DNA from: Gymnothorax reevesii
Taxonomy: Eukaryota; Chordata; Actinopteri; Anguilliformes; Muraenidae
Assembly (NCBI GenBank): GCA_029721435.1
Contig: CM056574.1
Location: 76,179,501-76,243,500 of the forward strand
DNA: 64,000 nt
Direction of reading: 5' to 3'
Of this stretch, positions 43,667 through 54,240 are shown in pieces; the first letter of the stretch is position 1; the number at the start of each line of letters is the position of its first letter. The notes under the pieces are model-generated. The model was not told where the DNA came from. It saw nothing but the letters and a program-made list of their open reading frames with translations, and made no database searches. The position numbers were made by a program, and so were the translations under genes.

Positions 43667-46374
43667 ATGTGGCAGTGTAAGGTGTGTGACGCATTGATAT
43701 CAAGTAGATATGAGTTATTGAAACATTTTCGAATCAGACATTGCCATCATGGGCGCAACTTCAGATACCCATGTGTGTATACAGATTGCCCATGTACTTT
43801 CACTTTATGGAAAAAACTTTTGAGTCATGTTTATCGGAGCCATTCCACACAAACAACTCAGAAGTCATTCAAATTAGTCACATTCTCTTGTCAAATTTGT
43901 GCTTGTAAGAATATTTCATCCAAGCGGGATTACTTTATTCATATTAATGAACATCTGAGGAGGCATGAAACGGTTACCTGTATCTTTGAAAGATGTACAT
44001 TTCAAACTAACATTTACAGTACGTTTAATTCTCACAAAAACAGAAAGCATAAGCCTCACAGTTTAACAGATTTTAAAGCTGGTGTGGTTCCTACCACTGC
44101 ACAGCCTCTGCCTTTAGATGACTCTGTTGATTACCCATCAACAGATATAGATGTAGAATGTGACACACTGAATGTGGAAGGTGACAGTCTTGGGGTAGAA
44201 GACCTTTCAAAAGTCATAGAACAGAAAGTTGCTGCTGTGCTACTGAAGCTGGAAAATATTCTTCACGTTTCCACTACTGCCATTGATGAATTGCTGGATG
44301 AGATCCACTTCGTAATAAGCTCAGCATCTGTTCCAGTTACCTTAAATATCCTTTCCGATATCTTGAAAAATCACAACCTCCAAATTGACACATCAGTCAT
44401 TAAAGAACTTGCGATTGCACTTAGTAAATCTCATCCACTGGGGAAAGCTATAGGCAAAGAGGGTCCACTTGCTACTGGCTTTAAACGCAAACAGTATTAC
44501 AAAAAAACAGTTTTGTGTTATAGAGCCTGTTGAATTTATACTTGATACCAAGAAAAATCAAACTTTTCAGTACATTCCATTGTTGCAGTCTCTGCAACAG
44601 GTAGTCAATAATAGTGAAGTATTAAAAGAGATTGCTAACTTTCACCGAACAAATGAAAGTACTGCCATAGAGTCTGGGAAGAAGCTCTACAAGTCCACAA
44701 GGGTCGGTCTGTTCTTCAAAAAAAATAATTTCTTTAATGGTGAGGACTGGAAAATAACTATATATTTGTACATTGATGATTTTGAAATTTGTAACCCCCT
44801 TGGGACGTCACGGAAGAGACATAAGTTGTGTGGTGTTTATTGGATTCTAAGTAATTTGCCGCCGGGTTGTCATTCTGCATTCACCTCTATCAATTTGGCA
44901 ACTCTGTGTAAGACTAATTATTTAAAGGCATATGGATATGCTAAAGTTTTAGAGCCCCTTTTGCAAGATCTTGCTACTTTAGAACACCAGGGTGTATTTA
45001 TCTCAAAGCTCGGAAAGTTTGTTAAAGGAACAGTTCAGTGTGTCATTGCAGACAATCTCGGAGCTCACGGGATTGCAGGATTCATTGAAAGCTTCTCAGG
45101 ACAATACGTTTGCAGATTTTGTACAGGTGAGAGGTCGGAAATAAATTCTAAAGACGTTTTGTCAGGTGCCTTTCAACTTAGAAATGAAGAGACGCATGAT
45201 GCACACGTGAAGCTTGCACAAGAGAGTGGAACAACTTGCTTTGGCGTAAAAAGAGCTTGCATTCTAACCAATCACCTTGCTCATTTTCATGTAAGCAGAG
45301 GCTATCCTCCTGACCTTGTGCACGATTTATTTGAGGGCATTGTGCCAGTAGAGCTTGCTCGTTGCTTAAAGTTATTGATCTCAAAGAATTACTTTAGTTT
45401 TGATCGTCTAAACACAGTGATCCAGAATTTTCCGTACAAGTGGGGTGATAAAACCAACCGACCACATTCTATCCCGCCAACTTATGCCTCTAAAAAAACC
45501 ATAGGAGGCAATGCGCATGAAAATTGGTCATTACTGAGACTGCTTCCCTTTATGATTGGAGGACTGATACCAGAAGGTGAGCCAGCTTGGCAGGTGCTCT
45601 TAGACTTGAAGGACATTGTTGAACTAGTTGTAGCTCCTGTGCAAACAAATGAGACCATTGCATACCTAAATTGCAAAATTTCTGAGCATAGAGTTAGATT
45701 TTTAGAACTTTCCCCTGATATAAAGCTCTTGCCAAAACATCACTTTCTCGAACACTACCCCCAAATGATAGAATTTTTTGGCCCATTAGTAGCACTATGG
45801 ACCATGAGATTTGAGGCCAAACACAGTTTTTTCAAACAAGTTGCACGAAACACAAATTGTTTCAAAAACATAGCACTAACCCTGGCATCCAAACATCAGC
45901 ATATGATAGCTTATCATATCAGTTCTCCCAATCTCAAGAAATCCACATTGGAAGTAGCACATGTGTCCACTGTCCCTGTTGGTATTCTAAATCAGGAGGT
46001 GGCATCAACCCTCAGGCAGTGTTTTTCAGGGTATAACTGAAGTCCATCTTGCAAAAAATGTGACATTCAAAGGTATCAACTACAGAAACGGAATGCTAGT
46101 TGCATACAGATCTGCTGGAGGACTCCCTGAATTTGCAGAAATCAAGCAAATGTGCATCATTCAGGACAAATTGAACTTTATTGTCAGGCTAATGTGTGGC
46201 TGGTACAGGCAGCATTTTAGAGCATTTGAACTGACCACATCACCTAGTAGAGAGGTTGTCCTGGTTTCACTTGATCAGTTGAGTGATCCTTATCCACTTG
46301 CTGACTACATGGTTGGGGGCATTAAAATGGTGACTTTGAAAAGACACATACTCATCACAGGTTTAATCATGTAA
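43667..46374 (+). CDS. C2H2 zinc-finger DDE-type transposase, two single-base frameshifts
   Basis: The start is the ATG at 43667, five bases after a splice acceptor; the frame is open upstream but that part is intronic. Residues 1-130 hold four C2H2-like fingers (first C-x2-C-x12-H-x4-H, CKVC...HFRIRH; then CVYTDC, CQIC, CIFERC). A linker with an acidic stretch (DIDVECDTLNVEGDSL) follows, then the transposase core: LYIDDFEICNPLG, IADNLGAHG and PDLVHDLFEGI, candidates for the D, D and E residues by resemblance to EnSpm/CACTA-type enzymes. The core frame is +1 to the finger frame across an A7 run (44501-44507), and the C-terminus is again +1 across a T5 run (46022-46026). Deleting one base in each run would restore one long frame, so this is either recent decay or assembly error. 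Function is inferred. Confidence 0.7.
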
Positions 46375-46559
46375 CTTTCTACTCTGATATCAATTTTTTA
46401 TACAGGGTGGGGGTTGTTGGGTATTTATGGGGGAAATTACATTTCAGGGTAATTTCATGCCAACTTGAGTTGGAAATCTATGATTTCAACAGTGGAACCT
46501 TTCAAACTCCTGTAATTCTTTTCAAAACACTTGTAGTTATTTTTTTTATTTGGTTCTCA

Positions 46560-46810
46560 GGTCAAATTTAATAAACAATCCTTTGGTGTACAATGAACAG
46601 CTTATTTCTCATTTGACTGGGTTGAAAAATGTATTTAACATTGAAGAAACTGCAAGCATAGTTTGCGACATGTATATAAGCTCTAAATTCTCAATGAGTT
46701 GGCATGAAATGATACTGCGCAAAAAATGGTATCGAACTATTTATGAAACAAAATGTAAAGGTAGAAAGCTATTAATTCCCTTTTTGTCTTCTCTCACTTC
46801 TCCAGAGTGA
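46560..46810 (+). CDS. Hypothetical small frame between the two genes
   Basis: An 80-residue open frame (SNLINNPLVYNEQLISHLTG to PFLSSLTSPE) preceded by an acceptor-like TTTATTTGGTTCTCAG. No ATG begins it, so it would need to be a downstream exon. It ends 12 bases before the ATG of the next gene. I recognise no domain. It may be an alternative 3' exon of the transposase, a 5' leader exon of the next gene, or chance. Confidence 0.3.
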
Positions 46811-46822
46811 CTCTGTTCGGAC

Positions 46823-49800
46823 ATGGCTGGTCGAATTACCCTGAGAATCCTTGTTGGTGGGGACCATGACTCCAGAAAGCTGACCCTTGAGACCGGAATG
46901 CCAGAGTCTGTGGAAGAACTTTGTCTCAGGATAAAGACTGTTTTTGGGCTTGACAAGCCATTTAGGCTTCAGTTCCAAGATAAAGACTTTGGGAATGAAT
47001 ACATCAATCTGTCATCAACCAGTGAGGTTCAAGACCGAAGTACTCTTAAGGTAATTTACCTTCCCATTGAGGTCACAACCTCTGGTGTTCACATGACTCT
47101 GCCCATGACTGTCATCAGCCCTACTGCTCCAGTGACCACAGCTGGAATGATAATTCATTCAGCTTCCTTGCAAGATGAAGATGCTGTATCAATTGATTCA
47201 TCAGAAAGTAACAGTACAGTACTGTTGTCATCTCCTAGTGTGTCATCTTCTGAGATATCCTCTCCTGAGACAAGATCATGTTCTTGGCCTGAAGTCTTTG
47301 TGGTACCTCGCTTTGCATGTGCTGCAGAGCTACAGCTGGAGAAGGGAAATGAAGAATTTAGAAAAAATGGCACTCTACTCTCACCTTCTCCAAAGCTGAG
47401 GTCTGATATTCTTGAAGGTATGTCCGAAGAACTTGTCAAGTACACTGCATACCCCAAGGATGGTCAGCTAGAAGAAGCTGCCAAGGCCCTTACAAAGGCC
47501 CACCCCTGTTTGTGTGAGAGGGGATCCCAAACAGGCTATGATGGATGGAAGCATTACCTGAAGGTGAAGATGGCTAACTTGCGCTCCATTCTTGGGCGAC
47601 ATGGACACCCAGAAGTTGCAGTAAATTCCCTGAGGAATAAACGTCAAGGTCAAGGAAAGCCTGCTGCCAACATTAAGAAGCCGAGGAAGGCAGAAGTAAA
47701 TTTCCTTCCATGCTACCCTAAAGGAGAAACCAGAGACAGCCTAGAGAAGGAACGAGTTGCTCTTTTGACTGAAGTAAAGAAGCGGAACAATGGGGCAGTG
47801 ATCAAGGAGAAAATGCAACTTACCTTCTCATACAGACGGCAAGAAGTGGTTGAAGACACACCAATGGTTGCTGAAATCCGAAACAGATGGCCAGCTCTTT
47901 TTGAAGCTGATAAAGTAAGTTAGTGAGTAGAGCAAACTGCATGTTGCTATTAACTACCAGTACACTTAACATAGCCTCTAACACATGATTTCCTGTGTCT
48001 TATGGCTGATTGTTCAACAATTTTTGTCTTTCAGATAAATGCAGAGTTTATGAGGATTAACGTGAATCTCGGTTCATCTCCCAACTAGACAAGTACACAG
48101 AGAACCTGATGAAGGTTTTCCACAGAAAGGGTGGAGTCGCAGGAAACAAGATCCGCCAAATATTGGCATTGACGGCTAAGGTACATGCTTTGGATGTTTG
48201 CCTGTTAAAATGTAAAAGTATTAATCATATTCAGCACTGAAGTATCTTCTTTTTTTTTTTTCTTTTTCTTTTGCGCCCCCTCCCCCGATGCAGAGTGATG
48301 ACATTGGCATCAAGAGAGACTGCATCTTGAAATGTTTGAGTGTCTACCTCAATGAGGACAGCAAGGAACTCATCAAGGAATACAAGGTCAGTAAAAATGT
48401 CAATGCGCAGAAGTAGGGCTGTGCGATATGACAATATATATCGTGCCACGATGGAAAAATGTCTATCGATAGAAAAATGGCTATATCGTTTATATCATTG
48501 TGTTACAAATCAGGTCATTTTCAGTAATTTATTATGGGAGTTTATGAGCATAGGCCACATTAACTGACTGCCTAACATGCATAATAACACAGTTTAAAGT
48601 GATAGTCCACCCAAAAACCATCATTTGTATATCAATTACTCAGCATTAGATGTCTCGAACGGACAAAGTTGTTTTTCACCTGACGCAACGTTATGGCCAC
48701 TGGAGAGTTTTGAAAAATTATCCTAATTCCTTTTCTCTGGAAGCAAATGAGGTCACCCAGTAGCAACGACAACTTCACAAAACATCTGTTGACAAACTTT
48801 TAAACCATCGTCGAACACATCGTCCAGAATAATCCAAGTCTGCTTTGTCCACTAGTATCCTCAGAATTCCAGAAACGAGGTTATTTTTCGCTTTTGAATT
48901 GTTGTTCACTGTTGAATTGAAAATTTGCACAAAGGTTACAAATGAAAGGAAAAAAATAATAAAATATGATTAAGTACCTTTAATTTGTCAATATGCCCTT
49001 TCCATGTGGCGATTTTATAGAAACTATTTATTAATGAAAATTAAAGAAATTTTGCTATATCGTGATATATATCGTTATCGGGATATCAGGTAACCTGTGT
49101 CGGAATATGAGATTTAGGTCATATCACACAGCCCTACGCAGAAGCACATTCCGTTAATTTGAGGGGAAAAAATGTTTTGTATTATTAATGAGAATTGCCT
49201 CTGAATTTCTCAGGTAAGTTAACATAAAACAAACTTCTGGGCGTTACTGAATTAATTGCTAAAGTAGAGTGCTTTTTATTTTCAGCTCACAGGTCTATTT
49301 CATGTATGAGTGGTATTTTATAAATCAAGATAACATATCTATCAATCCATCATCTATAATACAAAAGTATATCATCTGTCATTTGTCTATCTTTATCTAT
49401 CATCTATCACCATCTATCTGTCATTTATCTATATCATCTATCTTTCCATCTGTCTTTTATCCATCTATCTTTCTATCATCTGTGTCATCTATCATTTATC
49501 TGTCTTTTATCTTTCTATTTCTCCTCTCAATATCTGTCAGTCATCGATCTATCTGTCATTTATCAATCTTTATCTATTTTTCCTCTCAATATCTATCTAT
49601 TAAAATATATTGCTGGACTTTCTAGCCTGAATGAATCAAATATATAAACAAGGCTATCAATGTGCTCGATGGAACCTCGTGGTACACCACCTGCTGTCTT
49701 CCAGACATCCTTATAAGCACAGCTCAACTTAGCTGGACAGTTAAGCTGCTCCAGAGCAGGCTAGTTCTGAAGTTTAAGTAACCATGGAAACTCAGCCGAG

Positions 49801-50321
49801 GCTACAATTAGCCATGTCGATTGAATACTTAAATAAGCCAGACTAGCCAAAGTAAGCCAGACCTAACCCTTTATCCACTTTAATAGCGTACCCCCTGGAG
49901 TCTTCTTAAGTCTGTCTGAATATTTCTTTCTCTGGAGGCATGTTGACTCCTTGTTTGGAATTTTTGTCAAACACTGTTCAGCCTGATCTTCTGTTTTGGT
50001 CAGAATGTGGACTTTGAAGAAATGGAGAGGGACTTTCCTCAGACCACTATGGGGATCTATGTGATCAGAAAAGAAAATGCAGGGCCAGAAGAGGAGCCCG
50101 AGGATGTGGGCGTTTTGGTTGAGGGGGTGGAAGTCCTTGCTGGCCTGAGAAGCATCACCCGTGGATGTGCTATGCTATTTGGATTGGTCTATGCACTGAA
50201 CTTAAGCTACCCACAGGTATGGAAATGCACATTTGAAGTATTCCAGAAGGTATTGATGAACCTGGATGGAAAGAAGCTTTCACCCAAAGCTCAGTCATTA
50301 AAAATCAAGATGCTACAGTGA
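46823..50321 (+). CDS. PB1-like / 'SAMD3-like' accessory protein, four exons, one frameshift
   Basis: Exons: 46823-47914, 48035-48180, 48294-48386 and 50004-50321, each bounded by GT-AG sites (GTAAGT, GTACAT, GTCAGT donors) and each meeting at codon boundaries. The N-terminus (ITLRILVGG.. to FQDKDFGNEYINL) resembles a PB1 or ubiquitin-like fold. A Ser-rich linker follows, then a conserved helical part (NEEFRKNGTLLSPSPKLRSD, TAYPKDGQLEEAAKAL) that I recall from fish proteins labelled 'SAM domain-containing 3-like'. No SAM domain is evident. Exon 2 has 146 bases where 147 keep phase: a G appears lost near 48062-48065 (GTGAATC), giving an early stop. The gene lies wholly between the CACTC ends, downstream of the transposase, so an accessory role for the element is inferred. 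Confidence 0.7.
48414..49136. mobile_element. Non-autonomous hAT element in the third intron
   Basis: The ends TAGGGCTGTGCGATATGAC and GTCATATCACACAGCCCTA are inverted repeats. Perfect 8-bp duplication CGCAGAAG (48406-48413, 49137-49144). Subterminal ATATATCG words repeat at both ends. Non-coding; it lies 27 bases past the exon 3 donor. Confidence 0.92.
49325..49605. repeat. Degenerate (ATCT)n microsatellite
   Basis: Irregular run of ATCTATC, ATCTGTC and TTTATC words in the intron before the last exon of the PB1-like gene. The open frame here reflects low complexity. Confidence 0.9.
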
Positions 50322-51754
50322 ACTTTATGATGCAGTGCATTTTTGAGTTTACATTAAGTTTGCACTTAAAAGAAATGGACACTATAATGTTGTTATTGTT
50401 GCACTGAAGGGACATTGAACATTGAAAGGTGTGCATTCATGATCCACATCCTTTTGTCTTAAGCACGGCATCAAAGTTTGAATCGCTAATTGTCATATTA
50501 CTCTCTTATGAAGCACGTTTCAGGTTGTTGAGTTTTATTTTGTCAAAATGTTATTGATACTGACGCTGTTCACTGCATACTTGCAGAAAAGTACTTTAAA
50601 AGTGGTTTGTTTGAAAATTGTATGACTTTGGAATGTGAAGTTCAATGGAAAATTTAGCAGATGGCTTTCTGGCACAGGATATGACGTTACCTTGATGGAA
50701 AACTGGAAAACCCAGCTATAGACAGGGTTGGGAAAACTTGTTACACATAACAAATTTCTTTTTGTTTCTTAAGTGACGGGTATCTGGTCACAAAAATGCA
50801 GTTATGAATGAGTCCATGAGGGACCTTTGTTCGAATAACTTGAGCAACATGTTTGAAGAAAATTCATTTATTTGCAAAGTATGGACATTGTTGAATGCAA
50901 ATTGGGACTGTAGAAAAGTTGTCATTGCAGCCAATTTGGCTCTTGTAAACAAGAAGTTCAACACGTGAATGTTGCCTAATTGAAGAGGTGACTGAGTTTT
51001 GTTGGTGGTCAATCTTAAGTTTTTTTTTTTTTTGCATAAAAAAATAAAGAAGAAAGAAAAAAAGAGATATAAATATATAGAAAATAACCTTCATGTTTTA
51101 GGTTGTTTGTACGCGGGATTATGTTCATTACAGCATAGAAGCCAGGTTTTTTTTTGTAGAAGTTTTTTATAACATCTTTTATTTTGAAAAAAACCAAAGA
51201 CTAATGGATCTGTGGATATGCACTATGGACTTTTCAGGCCACAGTTATTGTGCTAAACTCACTGTGAAAGACGGAGGTCTTAATTTGCTGCTGCTCTTAT
51301 TGTTATGGCTGAGTTTGCAGCTGAATGTCAGTTTTAATATATGGATTTCAATAAATGAACAATAATTGAAATTGTGTAATGTCTTTAATTTAATGTGATC
51401 TGAATGAACTGAATTTAAGAAACTGTAATGGGTGCATCAACATATTTGAATTACATAGAATTTATTAAAAGAAAATGCATAAATCTAATTTGAGTAAATA
51501 AGGTAAATAATATGGGCTATAAATGCATGAATCCTCATAATCTATTAATCTATGTTTTATTCAATATTATTACATTGGAGCTATTAATAATTTTATGTTA
51601 GATTTACTCAACTCAATCGGATGGAAATTTGTCATGTAATTGAAATACGTAAAACTGATGAAATTGGCCAAATTTATTTTTTGAGTGTAGTATTGAGTAT
51701 GAGAAAGCGTAGCGCCTGTTTAATGATTACCAGCTCTTTTTTTTTTAAATGCAG

Positions 51755-51837
51755 AACTTTCATCAAAAATTTCTGAATGCTGCGAGTTGATATTGCTGGC
51801 AAATGACCTTGGTATTAGCAGGATAATCAACTTGAAG
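51755..51837 (+). other. Candidate isolated exon (83 bp)
   Basis: A pyrimidine tract and AAATGCAG acceptor precede it and a strong donor AAG/GTGAGC follows. One frame is fully open (LSSKISECCELILLANDLG then ISRIINLK), entering in phase 2. It lies 65 bases outside the large transposon. It could be an exon of a host gene whose other exons are outside the window, an old duplicated exon, or chance. I do not recognise the protein. Confidence 0.3.
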
Positions 51838-51952
51838 GTGAGCATTCCATTTTTTAAAGTGGTTTTAAGGCACTTCACGGAGGCAACCACCCTCCCTCCG
51901 CGTTGTGCATTAAAACCGTGGAATGCACACCTTCTCGTTAATTATCCCTCAC

Positions 51953-52301
51953 TGGTCACACTTTAGAAGAAGTGTTGCTTATAAAGGCTTTATACAGCAT
52001 GTATAATGCCTTCATAAATGAGACAATGTGTTCATAAATCATTCATGAGCAAATCTCATGCTTTGTAAAGGGTGAAATAACACATCCCCATTCAGCATGT
52101 GATGCCAGATGTGTCACTTAGCTGACAATGTCACCCTTTATAGTATTTACCCACTAGCTAAGTAAGGATTTGTTATTTCACCCTTTACAAAGCATGACAA
52201 TTGCTTATGTATCATTTATGAAGACATTATGTCTCATTTACCAAGGCATTACACATGCTGGAAAAGTCTTTATGAGCAACACTTCATCTAAAGTGTGACC
52301 A
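51953..52301. mobile_element. Palindromic MITE
   Basis: The two halves are inverted complements over almost the full 349 bases, from TGGTCACACTTTAGAAGAAG to CTTCATCTAAAGTGTGACCA. TAAAGGCTTTATA and GCATGCTTTGTAAAGGGTG type blocks recur inverted. I could not identify the target duplication, so the superfamily is open. Confidence 0.8.
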
Positions 52302-52502
52302 ATTATTTTTCTGTACTGAATGTAGCCCATTATTTTGTCGCTGTTAGATCACATGGAGAGAAGCCGTTTCTTCAATTGCCACCTGATTATTCTTGAATTG
52401 GAAAACGTGTTACTAAAGGAAACCCATCGAGAATTAGCCAGGACTAATTATTTTCAATAAAGGGAGGGATATTAGCCCCGGAATTTTCAGGTCTAACGAC
52501 GC

Positions 52503-54240
52503 GCCTGGTAATATCCTTTACAGAATGATGTCGGTTTTTAATGCAGTGCTGCCTGAGGGACCGACGGTCATGGGCATTCAATGTTGGCAACCTTGCCACT
52601 TACGTGTAGGGATTTCTCTGGATTCTCTGAATCTTTTCATGATATTACAGACTATAGATATGAAATCCCTAAATTCCTTGCAATTGCATGTTGAGAAACG
52701 TTGTTCTTAAACAGTTGGACTGTGCTCTCACAGTTGTTCACAAAGTGGTGAACCTCGCCCCAGCTTTGCTTGGGAACAACTGAGCCTTTCGTGGATTCTC
52801 ATGATACCTAATCATGACAGTCACCAATTAACCTGTTCACCTGTGGAATGTTCTAGAAAGGTATTTTTTGAGCATTCAACAACTTTCCAGTCTTTTTTTT
52901 GCCTCTGTCCCAGTTTTTTGGAAAGTGTTGCAGGCATGAAATTCAAAATCAGTTAATATTTCCAAAAAACCAATCAGTTTGAACATTAAATATCTTGTCT
53001 TTGTTGTGTATTCAATTGAATATAGGTTGAAAAGGATTTGCAAATCATTGTATACTGTTCTTAATCACATTTTTGTGAGGTATCGTTCAGGAGCCACTCG
53101 CGAAAGACAGCAATCAAAAAAACGTATGCCTTTATTGGAGTCTGAGTCAAAGCCAGAAAATACAGGAATTGCGAAGCCACAATACGAAATCCAAAAACAG
53201 TATCGACTAGACAGGCCGGGGTTAGAACCAGTAAGACAGATGGGCAGAGGTACAAAAACGTAGTCGATGAAAAAGGTCGTAGTCGATGGGCAAAGCCAAT
53301 GGTCATACACAGGGCATCCAAACACAGAACTCGTAGTCATAGAAAAATAGGTCAAAATCCAGAAAGGCAAAAACAGTACAAAAAGGGCTATGGCAAGAAT
53401 CAAGGTCGGACTATCCAGTAGAAGAAAAACAATAATCAAAGGCGTACAAGGAGCTCGGCACAATGAAATATTGATAAACGTTCTGACTAGAGCTGTGGGT
53501 GAAAAGACTCCTTATATACACACAGGAAGGGTCACATGCTATACAGAGATCAGCTGTGGGGAATGAGACTAATTACATCGGGAGAATCACATGAGGGAAA
53601 CCCTAACCACGGAAATGGGCGAGATACGAAATCCGGACAGGAATCACACAAACAGCCTATGACATTTAAACAGCTCCGGTCCAGGAGTTCTACATGCACA
53701 GATAACAAGAGCAGGAAAGTAATTAAGCACGTAGGGAGAGGACGGCGGAAAGCAAAGGGGCGGAGAAATGGAACAGGGCGATTGCGAAGAGGGAATTAGT
53801 CTATTATTAGCGGTGCGGTTTTACAACTTAAACTAGAGTGCTCATTAGTACTTAGTAATCGAATATATATACATGGTTAGTTATGTTAGTAGATTATAAT
53901 ACAAAATTCAAATGTTAGTCTTGTTAGTAATCAGAACAGAAGAGTGAAGGGAGAAAACGAGATACGAAGGATTGTTTTAAACACCAAGTCTTCCTTTAAA
54001 TCACCCGAAGTCAGTGAGCACGCAAACAGGGAAGATGGACTGAACCAACTAGATCACAAGATGGGAGACAAAGTGCAATGGAACTGAAACATGGAATGAA
54101 CCAAAAACCAGAATGTTACAAAAACCAAAAAGAATAAATAAAAGACAATAATCATGAACACAAAACCAGCACATAAAACATGATCAAAAACCAGAACCAT
54201 GACAATTTTCCACAAAATCCCAGCTTCATTGGAATTGTAC
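52503..54240 (-). pseudogene. Tc1 relic, 5' part of transposase and right end, split by an LTR
   Basis: 52503-53068 matches 15645-16210 of the Tc1 at 14672-16259: the end of the DNA-binding half of the transposase (out of frame), the upstream region and most of the right inverted repeat (CAATTGAATATAGGTTGAAA). The rest of the end (AGCTTCATTGG) continues at 54210-54240 after the solo LTR. The catalytic half is absent. Confidence 0.75.
53074..54204 (-). repeat. Solo LTR, 1.13 kb, minus orientation
   Basis: Flanked by ATTTT on both sides (53069-53073, 54205-54209). On the minus strand it runs TGTCATGGTTCTGG to GATACCTCACA, with TATATAAGGAG near 53515 and CAATAAAGGC near 53133 as promoter and poly(A) signal. 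It shares ACTAAC-rich and GACTACGA-type segments with the LTRs at 22346-24054 and 31771-32579. The open frames inside are not genes. Confidence 0.85.

Larger units (their letters stand above)
41054..51687 (+). mobile_element. Large two-gene DNA transposon with CACTC ends (EnSpm/CACTA-like)
   Basis: The ends read CACTCAAAAAAATGATTT on the left and, on the other strand, CACTCAAAAAATAAATTT, a terminal inverted repeat of about 12 bases, with TA outside both ends (41052-41053, 51688-51689). CACT(A/C) ends and a 2-3-bp duplication are features of the EnSpm/CACTA group. Inside, both on the plus strand, are a zinc-finger/DDE-type transposase gene (43667-46374) and a spliced PB1-like gene (46823-50321), with an upstream non-coding exon. 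Its size of 10.6 kb includes two hAT insertions (41844-42908, 48414-49136). Poly(A) signal AATAAA near 51351. The superfamily assignment is tentative. Confidence 0.7.

Noticed and set aside
44469..44533. Programmed ribosomal frameshift at the A7 run in the transposase
   Set aside because: The phase change needed is +1 and the codons around the run do not form a standard -1 slippery heptamer; a second similar break in a T run makes simple indels more likely.
49269..49625. 118-residue Ser/Ile-rich frame
   Set aside because: Low-complexity ATCT repeat.
53065..53463. Hydrophobic 132-residue frame, minus strand, looks membrane-like
   Set aside because: It lies inside a solo LTR with TATA box, poly(A) signal and target duplication.
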